64,000 nucleotides of DNA from Caryophanales bacterium UBA6449 (GTDB lineage: Bacteria > Bacillota_I > Bacilli_A > RFN20 > CAG-288). Each line of letters opens with the position of its first letter. Positions within the stretch are counted from its first letter, which is position 1. The stretch lies in contig DJOB01000004.1 of the NCBI GenBank assembly GCA_002437105.1, positions 181,496 through 245,495 of the forward strand, in the 5' to 3' direction. This document shows, piece by piece, positions 7,664 to 14,701 of this stretch. A program made the position numbers and the translations under genes. The notes under the pieces are model-generated. The model was not told the DNA's origin. It saw only the letters and a program-made list of their open reading frames with translations, and did not search any database.

Positions 7664-9123
7664 ATGATGACTCGATTCTCTCTCTTTACTATACTGCTAA
7701 AACCGATGATGGGAAGGACAGAAACCGACATGGTGAGGATGGCGCTACCGCTCCGATAGAAGGGGATGATCGATTCGTCAGCGGAGTAGCAGATCATTAC
7801 GGCGAAAACGAAGGCGCATCCAACGGCGAGGTCTTCGCGTCCGTTGCGAGCTAGTTTTATCACGTATCGGATGAGGATTCCAGTCAACAGCATGAAGAAG
7901 AGGAGACCGAGAGCCCCGTATCGGACGGTGATCTCTAAAAGGCCGGAGTGGGTCGTGCGCACGGGGCTGTAGAACGGATTCGCCTGTACCAGTTCCTGCT
8001 GGAAGGCTAACAGCAGCTGCTCGCTTGCCCGAAAGCCCCAGCCGAAGATCATCCGGAAGGGGGAATAGGCATAGAAGGTCATTGACTTCTTCCAGAGTAT
8101 GACGCGCGTGCCTCCGGTCCCCTTGGCATCAGTGACCATATTCTCGATCGCTTTCACGATGGCGTGGAAGATGTTTCCCTCGTTCTTTCCCAGAGTTAAT
8201 AGGAGCGAGAGCAGAACGGTGCTGGTCACCAGGAGTAGACCGAGCATGAGGCCACTGGCGATAGGGTGCGATCTGAAGTTGATAGCGCAGCGCCAGATCC
8301 AGTAGATGGGAAGGAAGATGGCGAGGAGGAGCAGGATGGTCTTGCACACGGTCATCACGATCATGGCGGTAAAGAAGAGGGCGATGGGAAGGTAGACATA
8401 GGCGCGGGGCCGATAGCAGTTCAACAGCAGGCAGGCTAGGATACCGATGAAGAGGGCGAGGGCGAGAGAATTCTCATTGGAGAAGAGCCCGGTCAGGGTC
8501 GGCATCCTTTCCGTTTTGCCCGTGAAATAGTCGATGACCGACTGGTACTGCCAGATCTTCGCGGGAAGCAGAGTGGATAGAGCGCAGAGGAAGGCACCGC
8601 CGATGACTATCCAGAGGATTATCAGCGTCCCTCTGGACCCGATCATCTCCTTTCCCTGCGTGAAAAGCGTGACGAGCAGGAAGACCCAAACGACTTCATC
8701 CGAGAAATCGATCAGCTGATCGGTGCGGGTGATCGCGAAGTTCAAAGAGATGATCGGCGAGCCTTCATATAGGTTGTTAAAGACTAATTGTGTAGTTTCG
8801 GTCGGGATGGTGAATATCCTTATGGCTTCGCTTCCCAGCCAGATTATCGCTATTGAACCGATAGCGAGTCCCCATTTATACCCTATTTTGGGTGGGAAGA
8901 GACTGAGCGAACAGATGAAGCAGATGAGGGTCAGGATCCAGACCGGGTAGTACTCCAGCGGGGTTATCAGGTCTTGCGAGACATCGACTTTTCCTGAGAA
9001 TAAGTCGATACCTAGAGTGCAGTATATCGTTCCGAGGGCGGCGAGGAGCCAGAGGGCGAGAGCCCAGTACCGCTGCGGTGTTCTGATTTCGAAGCTGTCG
9101 CTATCTATTCTTAAGGCTTTCAT
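7660..9123 (-). CDS. O-antigen ligase/polymerase-like membrane protein
   Basis: 487 aa with ten or more hydrophobic segments and a large loop before the last helices (about residues 330-390, containing the ILWKKSMTFYAYSP and GWGFRASEQ stretches), the shape of the Wzy/O-antigen ligase family. It probably joins or polymerises surface glycan at the membrane; the substrate is unknown. The start is uncertain: no ribosome site precedes ATG 9123, but a TATAAT box (9132-9137, minus strand) lies 8 bases upstream, which would make the transcript almost leaderless. A glycosyltransferase is divergent. Confidence 0.72.
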   Translation of the reverse strand: MKALRIDSDSFEIRTPQRYWALALWLLAALGTIYCTLGIDLFSGKVDVSQDLITPLEYYPVWILTLICFICSLSLFPPKIGYKWGLAIGSIAIIWLGSEAIRIFTIPTETTQLVFNNLYEGSPIISLNFAITRTDQLIDFSDEVVWVFLLVTLFTQGKEMIGSRGTLIILWIVIGGAFLCALSTLLPAKIWQYQSVIDYFTGKTERMPTLTGLFSNENSLALALFIGILACLLLNCYRPRAYVYLPIALFFTAMIVMTVCKTILLLLAIFLPIYWIWRCAINFRSHPIASGLMLGLLLVTSTVLLSLLLTLGKNEGNIFHAIVKAIENMVTDAKGTGGTRVILWKKSMTFYAYSPFRMIFGWGFRASEQLLLAFQQELVQANPFYSPVRTTHSGLLEITVRYGALGLLFFMLLTGILIRYVIKLARNGREDLAVGCAFVFAVMICYSADESIIPFYRSGSAILTMSVSVLPIIGFSSIVKRENRVII

Positions 9124-9275
9124 GATTCATTATTATAAGCGCAGGCCCCTCGGATCTGAGAGTTCGAGTGCGAGCTGGATACCGATGGTCAGGTTTTCCC
9201 ACCTATCCGTCGAGGCGGTTATTCATCTCGTTTCGCTAGTCCCCGTGATATCGTTAGAGTCGCGATCTATCCTAT

Positions 9276-9284
9276 TGGTATAAT
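9276..9284 (+). promoter_or_regulatory. Extended -10 promoter of the GT4 gene
   Basis: TGG-TATAAT is an extended -10 element 30 bases before the start codon; no clear -35. Confidence 0.5.
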
Positions 9285-9314
9285 TTCAGCAGTTCGAGAG
9301 CGGGAGATTCTGGT

Positions 9315-10397
9315 ATGGGTGATAAAAAGATCAACATCGATTTTCTGGTGAAGCTCAAGGAGCGTTCCGACCAGGGCGTCCACTCGGCTTCGGTGGAGGA
9401 TCTGCACCTCCTTCGTGAATATGGGGCTAAGGATTATGACGTGGTTCTGAATAGGCGGGCTAAGTACGCGGATATCGTGCATGCCTGCGATGTTCATCCC
9501 CAGTTCTATTTCAAGCTGAAGAAGGCGAAGCTCTCGCTGGCACTCGTTCATTTTCTCCCTTCTACCCTCCAGGGATCGATCTCGCTACCGAAGGGGATCA
9601 TGAACCTGTATGCGAAGTATGTTTTGAACTTCTACGCTCGGGCGGACCATCTGGTGACCGTGAATCCCCAGTATGTGCAAAGGCTGGTGGATCTCGGTTT
9701 CTCTTCGGCACGGGTCCACTATATCCCCAACTGCATCTCACCGGCCCTCTTCCATCCGCTGAGCGCGAAGGAGAGGGTAGCGGCGCGCAGCCAGTTCAAT
9801 ATCGGAAGCGAGGATAAGGTGGTCCTCTCGGTGGGGCAGACGCAGCCGCGCAAGGGTATCTTCGATTTCATCGAGCTCGCGGAGGACAATCCGGATGTCC
9901 GGTTTATCTGGGCGGGAGATTTCACTTTCGGACGGATCACGGCCGACTATCGTCGGGTGAAGAAAGCCATCGAGAACTGCCCTCCCAATCTCCGGTTCAT
10001 CGGCTCGATAGCCAGAGAGAGGATGAATCTTCTCTACGGGGCGGCTGATCTGTACATCTCCACCTCGGAGGATGAGCTCTTTCCGATGACGATCCTCGAA
10101 GCCTGCTCCTGCGGTCTCCCTATCGCGGTGCGGTACCTGCCGCTCTATGAGCCGATCCTGGGCGACTATGTGGTCAAGTGCTCGAATGTGGCGGAGTATT
10201 CCCACCTGATAAAGAGCTTCTTCGCTGACGGTAGTCAGCTGCCCCAGGCGGGACACGAAAACTCGCTGAAACTGGCGCAGATGTATCTGCCGGAGAAGGT
10301 CTATGCGCAGTGGGATCAACTCTATCGCACTATCCTGGCTGACCCTCTGCCCTTCCGCGGCTCGAGAGATCCTCAGACGCGAGGCGACAAGCGATAA
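9315..10397 (+). CDS. Family 4 glycosyltransferase
   Basis: 360 aa GT-B fold enzyme. The N-terminal acceptor half carries the ADIVHACDVH and HYIPNCISPALF stretches, and the C-terminal donor half shows VLSVGQTQPRKGI and the EX7E-type motif EDELFPMTILEA (about residues 257-268). It transfers a nucleotide-activated sugar, and resembles diacylglycerol or lipid glycosyltransferases that build membrane glycolipids; the acceptor is inference. GGGAG lies 8 bases before ATG 9315. Divergent from the ligase-like gene, with which it may share a surface-glycan role. Confidence 0.82.
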   Translation: MGDKKINIDFLVKLKERSDQGVHSASVEDLHLLREYGAKDYDVVLNRRAKYADIVHACDVHPQFYFKLKKAKLSLALVHFLPSTLQGSISLPKGIMNLYAKYVLNFYARADHLVTVNPQYVQRLVDLGFSSARVHYIPNCISPALFHPLSAKERVAARSQFNIGSEDKVVLSVGQTQPRKGIFDFIELAEDNPDVRFIWAGDFTFGRITADYRRVKKAIENCPPNLRFIGSIARERMNLLYGAADLYISTSEDELFPMTILEACSCGLPIAVRYLPLYEPILGDYVVKCSNVAEYSHLIKSFFADGSQLPQAGHENSLKLAQMYLPEKVYAQWDQLYRTILADPLPFRGSRDPQTRGDKR

Positions 10398-10472
10398 AAG
10401 TAGATACTTCCCGTTTCAAGCTACTTTAAATATCTTAGAATATACCTGTAAAAGAAAGGGGCTATTTTTTTA

Positions 10473-11351
10473 ATGCCACAAAACGATTTAGACAAGGGCA
10501 GAAGCGCTGCTGAAGAGCCTTCTGCCTCCCTTGAGGCACGCCATACCGCCAACATCGTCATGGCGAAGCGCTGCTTCGCGGAGATGATCGGAACTGCGGT
10601 TCTGGTCATCATCGGCTGCGGTGCTGCGATGGGTCTCTCCCTGGGAGCGGATGACAACTACATCGCGCTCGCTATCGGAACCGCGTTCGCCTTTGGACTG
10701 GTGGTTACCGCGCTGTCCTATGCTCTCGGCGAGTACTCCGGCTGCCACGTCAATCCCGCTGTCACCTTCGCGCTCTTCCTGGCTAAGAAGATCGATGCGA
10801 AGCAGATGCTGCTGTACTGGATCAGCCAGGTGGTCGGTGGAATTCTGGGCGGTGCCGTTCTTCTTCTCATCTTCGGCGGTCTCGGTGGGAGCGATGTCGT
10901 GAAGACTCTCGCCTCCAATACCGTCAATATGGCGAACCTCTGGAAGTCCTGGGGTGGTAAAGGCGTGGCTCCTGTAGCCTATTCGGCTCAGGGCTGGCCC
11001 TTCCTGTTCATCGGACTGTTCGCTGAGATCTTCTTCGCCTTCGTGTTCGTCTTCACCATCCTCTGCACCGGACACAATCGCGAGAATGGTCCCATCTCCG
11101 GTATCGCCCTCGGTCTCTCGCTCGTCTCGGTTATCCTCTTAGGCTTCAACATCACTGGCACGGGTGTCAATCCTGCACGCTCGATCGGTACGGCGGTCAT
11201 GGCGATGGTCACCGGCGAGTTCGAGCCGATCAAGGAAATCTGGATCTTTATCTTCGGACCCATGATCGGTGCGGCGCTGGCTGTCGGTGCCTACCGGATC
11301 GTCTGGCATGAGCACGGAGCTCATCCCAAGGCCAAGGTCAACAAGAAGTAG
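10473..11351 (+). CDS. Aquaporin / glycerol facilitator (MIP family)
   Basis: 292 aa channel with six membrane helices and both NPA half-helices: HVNPAVTFA (about residue 92) and GVNPARSIG (about residue 230). It passes water or small neutral solutes through the membrane. The sequence after the second NPA (NPARS) is typical of water channels of the AqpZ type, but the insertion between helices 3 and 4 is longer than usual and the first 30 residues form a polar extension. GAAAGGGG precedes ATG 10473. Single gene with terminator. Confidence 0.9.
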   Translation: MPQNDLDKGRSAAEEPSASLEARHTANIVMAKRCFAEMIGTAVLVIIGCGAAMGLSLGADDNYIALAIGTAFAFGLVVTALSYALGEYSGCHVNPAVTFALFLAKKIDAKQMLLYWISQVVGGILGGAVLLLIFGGLGGSDVVKTLASNTVNMANLWKSWGGKGVAPVAYSAQGWPFLFIGLFAEIFFAFVFVFTILCTGHNRENGPISGIALGLSLVSVILLGFNITGTGVNPARSIGTAVMAMVTGEFEPIKEIWIFIFGPMIGAALAVGAYRIVWHEHGAHPKAKVNKK

Positions 11352-11364
11352 TCGATAGCGATTG

Positions 11365-11399
11365 AAAAAGGGTCCGCGAGAGCGGACTCTTTTCTTTTT
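11365..11399. terminator. Bidirectional terminator
   Basis: GTCCGC-GAGA-GCGGAC (11372-11377, 11382-11387) flanked by A and T runs, serving the convergent aquaporin and NUDIX genes. Confidence 0.8.
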
Positions 11400-11438
11400 G
11401 ACTACTGGATATTTAATCGTGGATAAGAGACTTCTGCA

Positions 11439-12047
11439 TCAGTCCAGCAGACTCTTGCGGTGGAGGGCACAGTCCAGCATCCGCAACATCTGTTGAGGAT
11501 GATTCTTGATGGAGATGCGGGGTAGATTATCGACGGGGAACCAGTCGACCGCGAGGATCTCGTAGGTGGGCTTGTGGGGTTGACCGACCAGTTTCCCCTC
11601 GTAGACGAGGATATATTCCGGTGCACCGGAGGTGCTCATGCCAGAATAGCGATCGAGGGCGCCTATCATGTTGGTGATCCGGCAGTCGTAGCCCGCCTCC
11701 TCCCAGACTTCCTTGCGCGCTGATTCGGTCGGGCTCAGACCGATCTCGCACCAGCCGCCGGGGAAGGACCACCCTTCATCCTTGGCCTCCTGGACCAGAA
11801 GTACTTTAGTGCGATCGGGGGAGAGGATGATGGTGCGGCACGAGACCGAAGGGGTGGGATAGACATCCCGCCTAAAATAGTTCTGCCCGTCGAGCCGGAC
11901 GGCATCGATGCTGTCGAGGAATCTCGAGGTCAATCGCTGCAGCTCATCGTAGTTGTCGAGCGCATAGGGATCCTTCGAGTAGGTAAGACCCACCTTGGCG
12001 ATCTCTTCGACTTTGAGCAGATAGTCTATCAGTGCGTGCTTTTCCAT
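11439..12047 (-). CDS. NUDIX hydrolase with NUDIX N-terminal domain
   Basis: 202 aa. Residues 1-60 match the small helical N-terminal domain found before the catalytic domain in ADP-ribose pyrophosphatase-like NUDIX enzymes. The NUDIX box begins at GGWCEIGLSPTES and ends KEVWEEAGY; the usual REUxEExG reads KEVxEExG, a conservative Arg to Lys change. It should hydrolyse a nucleoside diphosphate linked to another moiety, substrate unknown. GGGGAGGA lies about 9 bases before ATG 12047. Confidence 0.87.
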   Translation of the reverse strand: MEKHALIDYLLKVEEIAKVGLTYSKDPYALDNYDELQRLTSRFLDSIDAVRLDGQNYFRRDVYPTPSVSCRTIILSPDRTKVLLVQEAKDEGWSFPGGWCEIGLSPTESARKEVWEEAGYDCRITNMIGALDRYSGMSTSGAPEYILVYEGKLVGQPHKPTYEILAVDWFPVDNLPRISIKNHPQQMLRMLDCALHRKSLLD

Positions 12048-12138
12048 AATCGCGCCATCCTCCCCTTCGGAAAGACTTCGGATATTCTACACGACGGCGC
12101 TCATCTTTCAAGGCATATACACCCATCCGTATCGACTG

Positions 12139-12167
12139 AAAAAGCCCAGGAGCGAAACTCCTGAGCT
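12139..12167 (-). terminator. Terminator of the diadenylate cyclase gene
   Basis: Stem AGCTCAGGAG/CTCCTGGGCT with one mismatch (12143-12152 with 12158-12167), followed by T on the minus strand. Confidence 0.75.
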
Positions 12168-12182
12168 TTCATCCTTCGAGGA

Positions 12183-12998
12183 TCAGTCGGTCGAATTGCC
12201 ATCCTCCATAAAACTCTTGAAGGAGGTGAGGAAGTTGGCTTTGGTGCAGGGAGTCAAGGTTCCGCGATAGGCGATGTGGATCCGTCCGGTCTCCTCGCTG
12301 ACCACTACGGTGACCGAATCGGTCCGCTCGGAAATGCCGACCGCCGCGCGGTGCCTGGCGCCGACCTTGCCGCTGAAGGCTTTGTTGGAGGTGGGGAATT
12401 GAACTGAGGCGGCGTGGATGATGTTGCCGATAACGACCATGCCCATGTCGTGCAGCCGGGTTCCGGTGTAGAAGATGGTTTCCACCAACTCGGGGACGAA
12501 GGGGGCATCGAGGATCGTCGCATCCTGAGGAATCTCGATCTTGTCCTTCTTCTGGAAGGTGATCAGCGCACCCGTGTGTTTTTCGGAGAGCCGTAGGACC
12601 GAGGTCTCGACATCCTTATAGAGCTTCTCGCGGTCGAACGAGTCGGTCTTCTTCACATTCTTCTTCGCTCCCGGATGGAAGAGATTGAGCGGCGACTGGA
12701 GCATCTCGCTGAATTCGGAGCTGTAGGTGAAGGCGCCGATCATGACGATCGCGAAGATGGTGAGCATCACGAGGGCGGCTGCGACATAGAGGTGGAACAG
12801 GAGGGCCAAGAGGCTGAGCGGCAGCAGGAAGAGGAAGGAGAACCTCACCCGCTTGTGGTGGAACATGAAGAATAGGACAACGCCTATTCCGATCATCAGC
12901 AGAGCTGAGATCCCGAAATCCGTCCAATCCCGAGCGGTGAAGTCCGCCGGGTTCATTCCTAGCGCCGAGCTAGAGGCAAAGAGAGCTGTTCTGACCAT
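12183..12998 (-). CDS. cdaA: CdaA-type diadenylate cyclase, altered DGA motif
   Basis: 271 aa. Three N-terminal membrane helices (about residues 25-105) are followed by a DAC domain that makes cyclic di-AMP from two ATP. The ATP-contacting motif GARHRAAVGISE and the VVVSEETG strand are intact. The first catalytic motif, DGA in almost all family members, reads DMG (LHDMGMVVIG): the Asp is kept and the Gly and Ala are changed. ATG 12998 is chosen because GGGAGG lies five bases upstream; the GTG two codons earlier overlaps that site. Lies next to two RCK proteins, the usual targets of cyclic di-AMP. Confidence 0.85.
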   Translation of the reverse strand: MVRTALFASSSALGMNPADFTARDWTDFGISALLMIGIGVVLFFMFHHKRVRFSFLFLLPLSLLALLFHLYVAAALVMLTIFAIVMIGAFTYSSEFSEMLQSPLNLFHPGAKKNVKKTDSFDREKLYKDVETSVLRLSEKHTGALITFQKKDKIEIPQDATILDAPFVPELVETIFYTGTRLHDMGMVVIGNIIHAASVQFPTSNKAFSGKVGARHRAAVGISERTDSVTVVVSEETGRIHIAYRGTLTPCTKANFLTSFKSFMEDGNSTD

Positions 12999-13004
12999 TT
13001 TCAC

Positions 13005-13298
13005 CTCCCTGGAGAATCCCCTTCCCTTACTTAATAAAAATTATAGATAAATATTTACTTTTTTTTACTTTATATATAAAGATTGAACCAAAATCTTCAG
13101 GTTTTCTTCGATATCGGCCGGATATTCGAACTCGTGAGCCGAATATTGTTCTCGAGGAGCACTTGATCTATCGATCTTCCCTTATTCATTTCTCTGTTAT
13201 CCCCTGTTATTTTCGATGGCTCGATGGGTTATCCGCCACGGTCGTCGGACTTTAGGTTCGAAGATATCTAGTATCCGCTTATCTAGAGTTGGGAATCT
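13005..13298. other. AT-rich upstream region of cdaA
   Basis: About 290 bases without a gene. The part near cdaA (13025-13085) is very AT-rich and holds a TATAAT on the minus strand (13045 to 13040) that could be the cdaA -10 box, without a clear -35. Nothing else is recognised. Confidence 0.35.
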
Positions 13299-13324
13299 CA
13301 AAAAAAGAAGGCCTAAAGCCTTCT
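13299..13324 (-). terminator. Terminator of the ATPase-RCK operon
   Basis: AGAAGGC/GCCTTCT stem (13306-13312, 13318-13324) followed by seven T on the minus strand. Confidence 0.85.
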
Positions 13325-13360
13325 TGTATCCTGTGAAATCTAAGTTTGATCGAGGGGGTA

Positions 13361-14038
13361 TCAGTCGGCTAACCTTCCAGGATTGAATAGGTCGTCGAGC
13401 TGAGCGTGGATCTCCTCCGAGGTGAAGAACATGATCTTGTCGCCGGGGTGGATGGTGGTGGAGCCGTGCGGGATGATCAAGCTCTCGCCCCGGTAGATGG
13501 CGATCATCAGCGCGGATTCGGGCATCTTGATATCCTTGATCTGCATATCGATGGTCTTCGAGCGCTCGCTGACGGTCAGCTGGATGATCGAGTAGGAGCC
13601 GCGGGACAGTTTCATCAGCGTCATCAGGCTCTTCATCGACATCTCCTCGACGACCATGTGACCGATGATATCCGCCTGGTTGATGGCGGCGTCGACACCC
13701 ATCCCGATGGTGAAGAGCCAGGAGTTGGCCGGGTTGTTCACCTTGGAGATGACGCGGGGCGCCTGGAATTCGAATTTGGAGATGGTCGAGATGACCAGGT
13801 TGGTCTCGTCGCGACCGGTGACGGCGGCGACGACATCGGCATCGCGGATCCCCGAGGATTCGAGAATGGTGGGCGAGGCGCCGTCGCCCAGAGTAACCTT
13901 GCGCTGACCGAACCTCTCGATCAGCTTATCTGCGGCCTTCTTGTCGGATTCGATGATGCGGAAGTCACAACCGTTCTTGGTCAGCAGCTCGGCCATATAG
14001 GAGCCGACCTGGCCTCCACCTACTATCACAGCTTTCAT
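13361..14038 (-). CDS. RCK/TrkA-type potassium-transport regulatory protein (second copy)
   Basis: 225 aa. An N-terminal RCK_N Rossmann domain (VGGGQVGSYMAELL, nucleotide-binding glycines) with the acidic residue ending strand 2 (RIIESD) is followed by an RCK_C domain (about 140-215). Proteins of this kind gate Trk/Ktr or other cation carriers, and RCK_C binds cyclic di-AMP in KtrA. Twelve bases after the stop of the other RCK gene and with AGGAGGG upstream, so it is the last gene of the ATPase operon. No Trk/Ktr membrane subunit is present in the window. Confidence 0.85.
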   Translation of the reverse strand: MKAVIVGGGQVGSYMAELLTKNGCDFRIIESDKKAADKLIERFGQRKVTLGDGASPTILESSGIRDADVVAAVTGRDETNLVISTISKFEFQAPRVISKVNNPANSWLFTIGMGVDAAINQADIIGHMVVEEMSMKSLMTLMKLSRGSYSIIQLTVSERSKTIDMQIKDIKMPESALMIAIYRGESLIIPHGSTTIHPGDKIMFFTSEEIHAQLDDLFNPGRLAD

Positions 14039-14050
14039 CTTCTTGCCCTC

Positions 14051-14701
14051 CTATAGGCCGAGAGCCCGCTTCAAGCGGGGCTTGTCGGCGGTCTTGACTG
14101 CGAAGTAGAGGATATCGCCCGTCTGGATCTTCTCGTCTTTCAGGGGGAGGAAGGAGGTGTGGCCTCTCACGATGGCGAACAGGTTGAAGGATTGCTGAGC
14201 GGTCAGCTCCTCGACCGTCGCCCCAGTCAGCTCCTGCGGCGTGATGATGCGGATGATCTCGGTGTCGCCGTTCTCGCCCAGCATCGAGATGGAGTCCATG
14301 CGGTCGAAGCTCAGCAGCTCGATGGCGCGATCGGCTCCGAAACCGGTCGGGGAGATGGTCTTGATGCCGAGGCTCTCGTAGATCTTGGCCCGGCGCGGAT
14401 CGTTGATCCTGGCGATGGTGCGAGGAACCATGTAGAAGTCCTTGCACACGCGACCCGTGGTCGCATTCATATCGTCGGAACCAGTCGCGAGGATGACCGC
14501 ATCCATGAACTGGATGCCCGCCTCCTCGAGCGTATCCTTATCGTAGGCTACGCCGACGACGGTGTTCCCCGAGAACTCGCTTCCTAGACGGTAGAAGGCG
14601 TTGGGGTCGGAATCGACCACGGTGACATCGTGTCCCCGCTTGAACAGCTCCAGAGCGACGGCGCACCCCAGCTTTCCGCATCCGATTATCATTGCTCTCA
14701 T
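14051..14701 (-). CDS. RCK/TrkA-type potassium-transport regulatory protein (first copy)
   Basis: 216 aa with RCK_N (IIGCGKLGCAVALELFKRGH, then VVDSD) and RCK_C halves. It resembles KtrA/TrkA but differs clearly from the next gene, so the pair may form a hetero-oligomer or serve different carriers. ATG 14701 overlaps the stop codon of the P-type ATPase (ATGA) and has AGGAGG 8 bases upstream; a longer reading inside the ATPase gene has no ribosome site. Coupling to the ATPase suggests a shared role in ion homeostasis. Confidence 0.86.
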   Translation of the reverse strand: MRAMIIGCGKLGCAVALELFKRGHDVTVVDSDPNAFYRLGSEFSGNTVVGVAYDKDTLEEAGIQFMDAVILATGSDDMNATTGRVCKDFYMVPRTIARINDPRRAKIYESLGIKTISPTGFGADRAIELLSFDRMDSISMLGENGDTEIIRIITPQELTGATVEELTAQQSFNLFAIVRGHTSFLPLKDEKIQTGDILYFAVKTADKPRLKRALGL

